Assembly (NCBI GenBank): GCA_963847615.1 | Contig: CAWKAN010000025.1 | Location: 62,001-126,000 of the forward strand | Direction: 5' to 3' | Origin: Palsa-883 sp963847615 | Lineage (GTDB): Bacteria > Pseudomonadota > Alphaproteobacteria > Acetobacterales > Acetobacteraceae | Length of the DNA: 64,000 nt | In this document: positions 1-7,295 of the stretch, in pieces | Layout of the letters: each line of letters starts with the position of its first letter | Position numbering within the stretch: position 1 is the stretch's first letter | The notes under the pieces: generated by a model | The model's input: the letters and a program-made list of their open reading frames with translations, nothing else | Told to the model about the DNA's origin: nothing | Database searches by the model: none | Position numbers and translations under genes: made by a program

Positions 1-374
1 TGGCGCTGTCGCGCCTGCTGCTGGAGCGGCATGGCGGGGAGGTGCCGCACGACCGCGCGGCGCTGGAGGCGCTGCCGGGCGTGGGGCGCAAGACCGCCAA
101 CGTGGTGCTGAACGTGGCGTTCAACGAACCGACGATGGCGGTCGATACGCATATTTTCCGCCTGGGCAACCGCACCGGCATCGCGCCTGGCAAGACGCCG
201 CGCGCGGTCGAGGACGCGCTGGTCCGCCGGCTGCCGCAGGCGATGCTGCGCGACGCGCATCATTGGCTGATCCTGCACGGGCGCTACGTGTGCAAGGCGC
301 GGCGGCCCGAGTGCTGGCGCTGCGTCGCGGCCGAATGGTGTCGCTATCCGGACCAGGCGGCCGCACCGGTTTGA
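1..374 (+). CDS. nth: Endonuclease III, C-terminal part (starts before the window)
   Basis: DNA glycosylase/AP lyase of base-excision repair that removes oxidised pyrimidines. Only the C-terminal half is present; the reading frame enters from the left edge (first full codon at base 3). Visible are the helix-hairpin-helix LPGVGRKTA with the catalytic Lys, the catalytic Asp in VDTHIFRL, and the 4Fe-4S ligands spaced C-x6-C-x2-C-x5-C near the end (CKARRPEC, WRC, VAAEWC). The protein closes about 10 residues after the cluster, as usual for the family. The GTG at 42 is internal, not the start. Confidence 0.95.
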   Translation, partial: ALSRLLLERHGGEVPHDRAALEALPGVGRKTANVVLNVAFNEPTMAVDTHIFRLGNRTGIAPGKTPRAVEDALVRRLPQAMLRDAHHWLILHGRYVCKARRPECWRCVAAEWCRYPDQAAAPV

Positions 375-512
375 GCGCGGCGGTCCGAGCGCCCCAAATT
401 GGCGGGCGATCGGCCCGGGCGGGTAAAATTAGGGACAAAAGCCCGATATCATGTAGCAACGGCCACCAACAGCAACGGGCGCAGCGGCTCAGCTAAGCCT
501 ACCCTGTTGGGC

Positions 513-737
513 ATGTCAGACGCCGCCCTGCGGGCCTCGCGCTTCGTCAAGGCGGAGCTAAAGCGCCGGAGCTTGACCTATGCCGATCTGGCGGAACGGC
601 TCAAGGCACACGGTCTGACGTCTGAGACGGAGGCATCCATCAAGGCTAAACTCAGGCGCGGGACATTCGCCGCGACCTTCCTCCTCGCTACCTTGGCGGC
701 GCTGGAGATGGAGGGGATGCGGCTGGAGGATTTGTAG
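513..737 (+). CDS. Small DUF6471-type protein
   Basis: A 74-residue basic protein of unknown role. I place the start at the ATG at 513, because the upstream in-frame extension reads as noise and the protein from MSDAALRASRFVKAELKRR onward has the look of the DUF6471 family: an N-terminal helix, a YADLAERL segment resembling a helix-turn-helix, and a C-terminal LAALEMEG helix. That family is recalled from memory and was not searched. Its end overlaps the end of the opposite-strand gene at 688 by about 50 bases, so the two are convergent. Confidence 0.6.
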   Translation: MSDAALRASRFVKAELKRRSLTYADLAERLKAHGLTSETEASIKAKLRRGTFAATFLLATLAALEMEGMRLEDL

Positions 738-1216
738 AGAAGATGTAGCTCGACACATTCGGCATATATTTGTCGAACTCGCGAATGGAAAATATCGCTC
801 CCCCAAGTATTACAGGAACCAGCACAGCCGTAATGACCGCCATAAATAATTGACTCCTTAGGCTACCAACAGCGGCCAATTGCGTCCTTATTTCTCGGAC
901 AGATGACGCTATAACACCTTCTCCACCTTGGACCTTTGCTTGTTCGATGGCGTCCGCCATATACTTCGATGCAGCTTCGTGAAAGAAATCTGCCGCCTCA
1001 GTCCGCATACTTTCAAAATCATACTCGGATATTTGGGATATCCAAATCGTCTATCTCCGTCTGTGTCGGCTTTCGACCACGAATTTCCTCAAATTTATCT
1101 AGCCAGTGGAACTTCCTGTGCGCGAATATTGCATATGTCATGTAGTCAATTTCTACAGCCGTGTCTTCATCATCAAAGCACAGATGTTCAAATACTTCTA
1201 AATCGTTGGATGGCAT
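688..1216 (-). pseudogene. Small membrane protein gene split by a +1 frameshift
   Basis: Two minus-strand pieces read as one protein. 1216-1019 encodes an acidic 65-residue segment (MPSNDLEVFEHLCFDDEDTA at the start, then YMTYAIFAHRKFHWLDKFEE). 1008-688 continues with an amphipathic helix, one hydrophobic segment (LFMAVITAVLVPVILGGAIF) and a Pro-rich tail. The second frame is open upstream to about 1025 as ISEYDFESM, so skipping a single base in the CCC/AAA run near 1025-1035 joins them into roughly 175 residues. I do not recognise the family with certainty. It follows the small gene at 1418 with a 13-base gap, probably as an operon. It may be broken only by sequence error. Confidence 0.55.
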
Positions 1217-1229
1217 CGGAGGCGCGCAC

Positions 1230-1418
1230 TTAGTCCTTCATACCGAACAGGCCCTTGCCTTTTCGAGCGGCCGTGAGCAATTCTTGTACGCGCTGCACCC
1301 GCGCGGTGGTTGCCTGCGTGTAATGTAGCGTCTTCGTTTGATGCGCGTCCGAGCGCCGCAGGACAGAAGCAGCCAAATCCGATCGGCTGGTCGGCCTGGA
1401 AGACGGAGCCTGTGCCAT
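1230..1418 (-). CDS. Small basic hypothetical protein
   Basis: A 62-residue protein rich in Ser, Arg and Thr, ending in KGKGLFGMKD. The ATG at 1418 is preceded by GGGA at a spacing of about 8, better than the in-frame start further upstream at 1547. The sequence suggests a disordered N-terminus followed by one long helix (about residues 33-52, RVQRVQELLTAARK). It lies just upstream of the frameshifted membrane gene on the same strand and is probably co-transcribed. A two-gene operon of a small protein followed by a membrane protein suggests an accessory module, but nothing in the sequence fixes a function. Confidence 0.45.
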   Translation of the reverse strand: MAQAPSSRPTSRSDLAASVLRRSDAHQTKTLHYTQATTARVQRVQELLTAARKGKGLFGMKD

Positions 1419-1931
1419 GATCGATTCCCTGTGTTGTTCCCCTTTGGGGAGCATAACCCTGGCCGCAGTCATGTCACCCCTCAGGTGAAAAAAAAGTTTC
1501 CGGCCGGTCCAGCACAGCCGCGCAGCAATCCTTCTCAACATCCTCATGGCGCCTGGTTAACTGGGGATGAAGGCGCCCAAAAGGCGCCAGAATGAACATT
1601 TAGTGAGGGGCCTCTCTTGCGGCAGAAGATCAGACACGGCCGATAACCTATTGATAACACGGCGTAGCGGCGGCTGCTACATAATACCGCAAAAGCCTGC
1701 AACCGGACAGCAATCATATAAGCGAATGATCGACCGATTTTTTGCCCCGCCAACCGGCGGTTTTCGGCCCGGACAGCGCGGCGCAGGGCGGCGGAACGGC
1801 ATCGAGAGCGGGCTGCCCCGGCGGCGGCGCGGCGGGCATGGCTATGCCGCCCCACGCAGAAGCGAAGCGGGAAACGGCGCCGCGGCGGGCCGGATGGCCG
1901 GCGCCGGAGCACCCGCCACCCGGATCGCCGG
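1419..1931. other. Intergenic stretch, no supported gene
   Basis: About 510 bases between the small operon and the repeat peptide gene. Open frames here are GC-driven, lack ribosome sites and overlap one another. There is a lower-GC patch at about 1600-1730. No RNA gene or repeat was recognised. Confidence 0.5.
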
Positions 1932-2108
1932 TCAGGCCGACCGGCGCTCGGCAGGCAGCCGGCACCCCGCGCCGGGAACGATCTTGCCCCGGTCGGCGAC
2001 GTGGGCCGGCGCGGCCGGCAGTCGGCAGCCGGCGCCGAGGACGATCTTGCCGGAATCCGCAACATTCAAGACCGCAACTGGCGACTTGGTGTCAAGCGAA
2101 GGCTTCAT
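1932..2108 (-). CDS. 58-residue peptide with a tandemly repeated 16-residue motif
   Basis: The ATG at 2108 has a strong ribosome site, AAAGGAA, about 7 bases upstream, which supports real translation. The product is 58 residues: a short leader (MKPSLDTKSPVAVLN), then VADSGKIVLGAGCRLP and, 21 residues later, VADRGKIVPGAGCRLP, followed by a basic tail. The two units match at 14 of 16 positions, and each ends in a Gly-Ala-Gly-Cys-Arg-Leu-Pro core with one Cys. There is no signal peptide and no membrane segment. It is transcribed away from the BTAD regulator at 2505. I do not recognise the family. It could be a modified-peptide precursor, a small binding protein or a regulatory peptide. Repeat and ribosome site are observed; any function is inference. 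Confidence 0.65.
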   Translation of the reverse strand: MKPSLDTKSPVAVLNVADSGKIVLGAGCRLPAAPAHVADRGKIVPGAGCRLPAERRSA

Positions 2109-2504
2109 CGTGGCTTTCCTTTGGATTTGGGGGATCGAGCGGCGCACCGGTCCGACGCGCGCACTGCGCCGCCGTCGCCGCACGGAAGCGCGCGGACGCG
2201 AGCTGTCGTTCCTGGCATCGCGGAACCAGCGGTCGGTTCCGAACCGCGGGGGGAGGGAAGGTAGGCGGGCTTGCATAGTCCGCCGGGTGAACGAAGCACG
2301 CATAGCGCCGCGCCTGGCCCTTGTCAAGTATATTTTCCTATTACCTACAGAAAACGGACTCTTTACCTCAAAACGCGTGGCGCCGCGTCCGGCCACCGCA
2401 GCCGCGGAATCCGCGCGGTGGGATATTGCCGTGAGACAGCTGATACGATAGTGTGAAAAATGTAATTCAACTTTCAGTTGATTTCGCCGAGGTGCCACAC
2501 GGAC
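2109..2504. other. Divergent regulatory region between the peptide and the BTAD regulator
   Basis: About 400 bases separating two divergent genes. It contains two AT-richer patches (about 2325-2375 and 2440-2480) in an otherwise GC-rich setting, which fits a shared control region. No palindromic operator stands out. Confidence 0.4.
2299..2327 (-). promoter_or_regulatory. Predicted sigma-70 type promoter for the repeat peptide
   Basis: On the minus strand TTGACA (2327-2322) is followed after 17 bases by TATGCG (2304-2299). This would give a leader of about 185 bases before the ATG at 2108. The -35 is perfect and the -10 weak, so the call is tentative. Confidence 0.3.
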
Positions 2505-4505
2505 ATGATCGGGCAGGCGCTTGCCGTTCCGGACCCGCGGCCGGCAGCGTGCTTCGGCGCCGCCGTGGCGGCGCCGACCGAATGCCGCCCGACGCTGGCC
2601 GTGCGGTTGCTCGGGCCGCTGCAGGTGTGGGGCGGCGACGGCGCCGACCTGCTGCCGCACGTGCGCAAGACCCGCGCGGTGCTCGCGATCCTGGCCCTCG
2701 CCGCGCCGCGGCCGGTTTCGCGCGCGCAGATCATCGCACTGCTGTGGAGCCGTCGCGCTCCGCCGCAGGCGCACGGATCATTGCGCCAGGCGGTGCTCGA
2801 CCTGCGCCAGACGCTTGGCCCGGCGAGCCATCTGTTGCAGGCCGAGCGCTTGCACCTCGCGCTGGCCGACGCCGGCCTGCAGGTCGATGCGCACCAGATC
2901 CTGCTCGCCACGCCGACGCAGCCGGCTCCCCTGGCGCTGTGGCGGGGCGACTTGCTGAGCGACCTGGCCGGCCTCGATCCGGCATTCGATGCCTGGCTGG
3001 ACGAGCAGCGCCGGCGCCTGCGGCAGAGCGTTCGTGCCGTCGCGGAGGTGGTTCTCGCCGCAGCGTCCGGGCCGGCCGCGACCGCGGCGGCGGCGGCGCG
3101 GCTGCTGGAGATCGACGCGGCGCACGAAGCCGCCTGGCGCGCCCTGATCCGCAGCCATGTCGAACGCGGCGAGTTCGCCGCGGCGAACGCCGCCTATGAG
3201 CGCTGCCGCGCGGCGCTGGCGGCACAGGGCATGGCCGGCCCCGCCGCCGAGACCACCTCGCCGGTGGCGCCGCTGCGCCGGCAAGCCGCCCTTCCCGCCG
3301 TCGCGGCGCCGCCGGACACCGCACCCGGCCCGGTTTTGCACCGGCGCTGGGCCAGCGTCCGCCGCCTCGGCGTGGCGCCGCCGCGCCACGGCACAGCGGC
3401 CGGGTCGACGGAACTGGCGGCCAACTTTGCCGCGGAACTGATCGCCGCGCTGTCGCGGTTTCGCTGGCTCGCCTGCGTCCCCTGCGCCGCCGCCGAGGCG
3501 GACCCGCAGGTGGACTACCTGCTGGACAGCGCGGTGCAACGCAACGAGGACCGGCTGCGCGTGCTGTTGCGCCTGACGGACCGGGCAGCAGGCGGGGAGG
3601 TGGTCTGGGCCGAGCGCTTCGATCACGCCATCGGCGACGGCTGCGCCCTGCCGGGTTTGCTCGCCGGCATCGCGGCAGCCCGGTTCGAACCGCGGCTGTG
3701 GCTGTGGGAGGGCGAGCAGATCGCCGCGCGCGGCACGGCTCCGCGGACCGCGCCGGAGCTGTTGCGCCTGGCGGTGCCGGCGGTGTTTCGCCTGGACCAC
3801 CGCCGCTTCATGGCGGCGGGCAAGTTGCTCGACCAGTCGGTCCAACTCGATCCGGGCAATGCCGCCGCGCATGCCTGGGCCGCGCAGTGGCATATCTTCG
3901 CCGTCGGCCAGGGCTGGTCGTTGACCCAAGCCGCCGATGTCGAGCGGGCGCGGGGTCTGGCGGAGCGCGCCATCCGGCTCGATCCGGACGACGCCCGCGG
4001 GCTGTCCCTGGCCGGCCACGTGCGCGGCTTCATTGACCATCGCCCGGACGAGGCGCGCCGGCTGCACGAACGCGCACTGGAGATCAATCCAAGCCTGCCG
4101 CTCAGCTGGTGCCTCTCCAGCCTGGCCCACACCTATGCCGGCGACTGCGATGCGGCGGTCGCTCAGGTCCGCCATGCCCAGGCGCTGTCGCCGCACGATC
4201 CGCTTGATTACCTGTTCGAGATGGCGCTCGGGCTGGCTGACCTGTTGCGGGGCGACCCGGCCGGCGCTGCCCAGGCGGCGCGGCGCGCCATATCGTTGAA
4301 CCGCGGCTTCTCGTCGTCGCACAAGATGCTGCTCGCCGCACTCGGCCAGCTCGGCGACACCGCAGCGGCGGCCGAGGCGCGCGCCGGGCTGCTGGCCCTG
4401 GAACCGGGCTTCACGGTGGACGAGGCGCTGCACCGGTCGCCGATCACCGCGCCGGCCGCGCGCGTGCTGTATGCTGAGGGGCTGCGGCTCGGCGGCTTGG
4501 GCTAG
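2505..4505 (+). CDS. BTAD-domain transcriptional regulator with C-terminal TPR repeats
   Basis: A 666-residue SARP/AfsR-like regulator. From about residue 30 it has a winged-helix region (RLLGPLQVWGGDGADLLPHV, then RKTRAVLAILALAAPRPVSR) followed by the bacterial transcriptional activator domain to about 240 (RGDLLSDLAGLDPAFDAWLD; HEAAWRALIRSHVERGEFAA). A middle region (about 290-390) resembles the TolB-like segment found in such regulators, and about 420-650 is tetratricopeptide helices (ALEINPSLPLSWCLSSLAHT). There is no membrane segment. The ATG at 2505 with GAGG upstream is preferred to the TTG at 2478. It faces away from the repeat peptide gene, its most likely target. Known relatives sense metabolites or partners through the TPR part; the signal here is unknown. 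Confidence 0.75.
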   Translation: MIGQALAVPDPRPAACFGAAVAAPTECRPTLAVRLLGPLQVWGGDGADLLPHVRKTRAVLAILALAAPRPVSRAQIIALLWSRRAPPQAHGSLRQAVLDLRQTLGPASHLLQAERLHLALADAGLQVDAHQILLATPTQPAPLALWRGDLLSDLAGLDPAFDAWLDEQRRRLRQSVRAVAEVVLAAASGPAATAAAAARLLEIDAAHEAAWRALIRSHVERGEFAAANAAYERCRAALAAQGMAGPAAETTSPVAPLRRQAALPAVAAPPDTAPGPVLHRRWASVRRLGVAPPRHGTAAGSTELAANFAAELIAALSRFRWLACVPCAAAEADPQVDYLLDSAVQRNEDRLRVLLRLTDRAAGGEVVWAERFDHAIGDGCALPGLLAGIAAARFEPRLWLWEGEQIAARGTAPRTAPELLRLAVPAVFRLDHRRFMAAGKLLDQSVQLDPGNAAAHAWAAQWHIFAVGQGWSLTQAADVERARGLAERAIRLDPDDARGLSLAGHVRGFIDHRPDEARRLHERALEINPSLPLSWCLSSLAHTYAGDCDAAVAQVRHAQALSPHDPLDYLFEMALGLADLLRGDPAGAAQAARRAISLNRGFSSSHKMLLAALGQLGDTAAAAEARAGLLALEPGFTVDEALHRSPITAPAARVLYAEGLRLGGLG

Positions 4506-4570
4506 CCTCCCGCCGCGGCGGCCGCTGGCGGCGCACCGCGGCGATCGCCGAGCCGGCAAAGTGCCCCCGG

Positions 4571-4601
4571 CGCCGTTCGCCGCAGCAAGCGGCGAACGGC
4601 G
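4571..4601. terminator. Bidirectional hairpin terminator
   Basis: A perfect 13-base stem, CGCCGTTCGCCGC / GCGGCGAACGGCG, with loop AGCAA, lies between two convergent genes (BTAD regulator and DUF6362 protein). There is no T-run, which is common in GC-rich genomes. Confidence 0.55.
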
Positions 4602-4652
4602 GGGCGGCAGGAAGCTGGACCGCGACCGCCGAGGCGCGCCCACCGCGTCTTC

Positions 4653-5093
4653 CTACCGCCGGTTCAGCGCCGCCACGATCATGTCGATGCCCTGCCGATG
4701 CCAGCGCTGCACCGCCTTGTGGTCGGCGCCGAGCGCCGCCGCGACCCGACGCCAGGGGTACAGGTGGCGGTCGGTGGTCGGGCTGACCAGGCTGCGCGCA
4801 CCGACGATCCGGCGCAGCACGTAGCGGTCCAACGGGATCAGCGTGATCCAGCCCATCGCCTCATCCATGCGGCTGATCCGGGCGGCCGAGGGGACGGCGG
4901 GGCGCACCCGCTCCGCGGTCCAGCCGTAATTCTCGATCGCGGCGCGCACGATCTCCAGCGACGAGGCGCGCAGCTTCGTGGTCCAGCCGGTGCCGGGCAA
5001 GGCAAGCAGGGTGGCGCCGGCTTCCTCCAGCCGGGCAATCACGAAGGCGGCATCGAGCGGCGCGTCCGTCGGTGACGGAACGTGATGGGTCAT
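4653..5093 (-). CDS. DUF6362 family protein
   Basis: A 146-residue soluble protein. The family is named from recall: such proteins occur in alphaproteobacteria and phages, usually near small DNA-binding proteins, and have no settled function. Visible features are a central WTAERVRPAVPSAARISRMD segment, a hydrophobic LRRIVGARSLVSPTTDRHLY region, and a C-terminal WRRVAAALGADHKAVQRWHR segment with helix-turn-helix character. The ATG at 5093 follows GGAAGGA, a good ribosome site. The next gene on the same strand, the AsnC-like protein at 5127-5417, lies just upstream, so the two probably form an operon transcribed from 5417 toward 4653. Confidence 0.65.
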   Translation of the reverse strand: MTHHVPSPTDAPLDAAFVIARLEEAGATLLALPGTGWTTKLRASSLEIVRAAIENYGWTAERVRPAVPSAARISRMDEAMGWITLIPLDRYVLRRIVGARSLVSPTTDRHLYPWRRVAAALGADHKAVQRWHRQGIDMIVAALNRR

Positions 5094-5126
5094 GTCGGGG
5101 TCCTTCCGAGGTGCGACGCGACGCGA

Positions 5127-5417
5127 TCAGCCGGGCTCGTCCGGCAGCGGATAGGGCACGCCGGCGAGCACGGTCCCGGCGGTCATCGTTCCCCAGGTTC
5201 TCGGGTGCCCGGCTGGCAGCGGCTCGCGCTGCGGATCGTCCGGCGGCGCGATGAATTCGGGCGGCGGCGGGCGGGCGCCGATCCGGCGACCGCGCTCGAT
5301 CACCGTCGAGCGACCCAGATGGAGCTCTTCGGCGATCGCGTCCCAGTTGGCGCCCTGGCTGCGCATTTGCCGGATCCGGGTGTCCTGCGCATTGGTCCAG
5401 ATAAGCTTCACCGGCAT
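5127..5417 (-). CDS. Small helix-turn-helix protein (AsnC/GcrA-like)
   Basis: A 96-residue protein with an N-terminal helix-turn-helix at about residues 6-46 (WTNAQDTRIRQMRSQGANWD, then AIAEELHLGRSTVIERGRRI) and a Pro-rich C-terminus. The W-T-x4-D-x3-R-x4-G-x2-W-D pattern resembles the GcrA-type DNA-binding start, and similar proteins are often labelled AsnC-like. The ATG at 5417 has AAAGGA 9 bases upstream and a promoter-like site further up. It heads a probable two-gene unit with the DUF6362 gene and is divergent from the XRE regulator at 5577. The target is unknown. Confidence 0.65.
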   Translation of the reverse strand: MPVKLIWTNAQDTRIRQMRSQGANWDAIAEELHLGRSTVIERGRRIGARPPPPEFIAPPDDPQREPLPAGHPRTWGTMTAGTVLAGVPYPLPDEPG

Positions 5418-5457
5418 TCGCTTGGGTCCTTTTGTGGCGGGATCGGCGTGCGCCGCA

Positions 5458-5487
5458 GTGTTAGAACCATTATCGGGTTAATGTCAA
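5458..5487 (-). promoter_or_regulatory. Predicted promoter of the AsnC-like/DUF6362 unit
   Basis: On the minus strand TTGACA (5487-5482) and TAACAC (5463-5458) are 18 bases apart, about 40 bases before the ATG at 5417. The -35 overlaps GGTT-N6-AACC (about 5477-5490), a possible operator for the divergent XRE protein. Confidence 0.4.
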
Positions 5488-5576
5488 CCTTACTAACTAG
5501 TCGCGCCAGCAGGAAACCTCCCCCGGGCCGCGGATTAGGACTGGCGGCGTTAGAAGACCTGACCTAGACTAGCGGC

Positions 5577-5909
5577 ATGAGCGATTCGCAGGCCATCGGC
5601 GACCGGATCCGGCAGGCGCGCCAGGACCGCAACATGACGCAGGAGCAGTTGGCCGATGCGGTCGGGGTGACGCGCAGCGCCGTCGCGCAGTGGGAAACCG
5701 GTCGGGCCGGCCAGGTGACCGGCAACCTCAGCCGCGTCGCGGCGGTGCTGGGCGTGGGGGTCGAGCACCTGATGTTCGGTGGGGACTCCGCGGCACCGCA
5801 GCGGGCAACCCGCGGCGACGAACTGGCGTTGCTGCGGCTGTATCGGGAGTGCGCGCCAGCGGATCAGCAGCTTCTGCTGCGCACCGCCCGCCGGCTGGCG
5901 GCACGCTAG
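5577..5909 (+). CDS. XRE-family helix-turn-helix regulator
   Basis: A 110-residue protein with a Cro/C1-type domain at residues 7-62: IGDRIRQARQDRNMTQEQLA is helix 1-2 and VTRSAVAQWETG the recognition helix, followed by NLSRVAAVLGVGVEHLMFG. The C-terminal 40 residues form a helical tail (LALLRLYRECAPADQQLLLR) common in phage-type regulators. It is divergent from the AsnC-like protein and separated by 160 bases carrying a candidate promoter, so autoregulation and repression of that unit are plausible. Together with the DUF6362 gene the set resembles a phage-derived regulatory remnant. Confidence 0.8.
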   Translation: MSDSQAIGDRIRQARQDRNMTQEQLADAVGVTRSAVAQWETGRAGQVTGNLSRVAAVLGVGVEHLMFGGDSAAPQRATRGDELALLRLYRECAPADQQLLLRTARRLAAR

Positions 5910-5920
5910 CCGAGCCAGCC

Positions 5921-5942
5921 TGCCCCGCGCCGACGCGGGGCA
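5921..5942. terminator. Hairpin terminator
   Basis: A 9-base perfect stem, TGCCCCGCG / CGCGGGGCA, with loop CCGA, just after the XRE stop and before the convergent glycosyltransferase gene. Confidence 0.55.
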
Positions 5943-6018
5943 ACGGCGAAGCGCAGTGCCGGCGCCGAGGGCACACCGGGCCTTGGGCGGCGGCGCCGGG
6001 CGCGACCGCCGCCCGCCA

Positions 6019-7071
6019 TCACCACCGGCCGATACCCGCCCGGCGGGCGCGACGGACGACGAGGCGCAGCCAAACCAGCTGCGGTCCCAGCGTCAGCAAC
6101 GGCACAAACGGCTTCGCCGCCACCGGCGCGGCGATGAACCCCAGCGCGACCAGGCCGGCAAAGCCGGCGAAGCCGGCATGGACCAGGCTCACCGCCCAGG
6201 CCGGGACGCCGGCGCGCACGGCGACCTGGTACAGGTGGCCGCGATGCGCCTGGGTGATTCGCTCGCCCGCCAGCAGCCGGCGCGCCAGGGTAAAGGCCAC
6301 GTCGAACAGCACGCCGGACAGCAGCATCGGCACGAGCAGGAACGACAGCTCGACGCCCTCGAACCGGCTTGCCGCCACCGCCAGGACGGCCAGCACGAAG
6401 CCGCAGAACTGGCTGCCGACATCGCCCATGAAGATCCGCGCGCGGGGGAAATTGAACGGCAGGAAGCCGACCACCCCGGCCGCCAGCAGCAAGGCGGCGA
6501 AATAGGCGAACCAGCCGTCATGCGCCGCGGCAATGACCGCCAGGAAGCCGGATGCCACCAGGGTGACACCGCCCGCCAGCCCGTTCAGCCCGTCGATGAA
6601 GTTCATCGCATTGGTGGCGAACAGGATCCAGCCGATGGTGATCGGCACGCCGAGCCAGCCGGTCGAGACGTCGCCCACATAGGGCAGCCGGACATCGCGC
6701 AGGTAGAGGCCGGTGCCGACCGCCACCAGCGCGGCCAACACCTGCGCCGCCAGCTTCACCGTGAACGGGAAGTCCACCAGGTCGTCAACCAGCGCCACCA
6801 CGGCGATCGCCGTCGCGGCGCCGATGACCCCGAGGAAATACGGATCCGCCAGCCGGGCAAAATCGGCGTAGCGGTACAGCACCACGACGCCGACCAGGAA
6901 GGCGGCGACGATGCCGACCCCGCCGCCCTTCGGCGTCGCCACGCTGTGGGCGCTGCGCGCATTCGGCCGATCCAGCACGCGCACCGCGATCATCAGCCGC
7001 ACCATGGCGGCGGACAACCCCGCAAGCCCGGCGGCGAACGCCAGGTGGCGCAGGACGGCGAACAGGGTCAT
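6019..7071 (-). CDS. Polyprenyl-phosphate sugar-1-phosphate transferase (MraY/WecA family)
   Basis: An integral membrane enzyme of 350 residues with about ten hydrophobic segments. It moves a sugar-1-phosphate (for WecA, GlcNAc-1-P) from UDP-sugar to undecaprenyl phosphate, starting O-antigen or capsule synthesis on the cytoplasmic side. Family motifs are in order: DRPNARSAHSVATPKGGG at about 34-51, the Mg-binding DD at 96-97 (VALVDDLVD), NAMNFIDGLNG at 154-164, FMGDVGS at 214-220 and HRGHLYQ at 276-282. Length and HRGH-type loop favour WecA/WbpL-like rather than MraY, which has an HHHFE motif. No other polysaccharide gene is adjacent, so the pathway is not fixed. Confidence 0.85.
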   Translation of the reverse strand: MTLFAVLRHLAFAAGLAGLSAAMVRLMIAVRVLDRPNARSAHSVATPKGGGVGIVAAFLVGVVVLYRYADFARLADPYFLGVIGAATAIAVVALVDDLVDFPFTVKLAAQVLAALVAVGTGLYLRDVRLPYVGDVSTGWLGVPITIGWILFATNAMNFIDGLNGLAGGVTLVASGFLAVIAAAHDGWFAYFAALLLAAGVVGFLPFNFPRARIFMGDVGSQFCGFVLAVLAVAASRFEGVELSFLLVPMLLSGVLFDVAFTLARRLLAGERITQAHRGHLYQVAVRAGVPAWAVSLVHAGFAGFAGLVALGFIAAPVAAKPFVPLLTLGPQLVWLRLVVRRARRAGIGRW

Positions 7072-7160
7072 CGTCTGGGGGCGGGGCGCGACACGGCGCG
7101 CTCAGTGGCCGCGATCGGGCCGCTTGGCAACCCCCGGGTCGCCCCGTGCCCGGGCCGGGC

Positions 7161-7260
7161 CGGCCGATCGCGCCCGCCGCCCGCGTCGCCACCGGCCACC
7201 CGGCGGCGAACATCCGCCTCGGGTGGCCGGGTCGGCGGGCGAACCGGGCGCGATCGGCCG
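7161..7260. repeat. Nested inverted repeat (large hairpin) between two minus-strand genes
   Basis: The outer arms CGGCCGATCGCGCCCG (7161-7176) and their exact complement (7245-7260) enclose a second perfect pair, GGCCACCCG (7194-7202) and CGGGTGGCC (7220-7228). It sits just after the stop of the binding-protein gene, so it is probably a terminator or RNA-stabilising structure. Confidence 0.6.
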
Positions 7261-7295
7261 GTCGGCGCGAGCAGGGGCGCGCTAGCAGGGCCGCG

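Noticed and set aside
1567..2451. A 294-codon plus-strand open frame
   Set aside because: It overlaps the repeat peptide in antisense, has Arg/Gly-rich noise composition and no ribosome site; produced by high GC.
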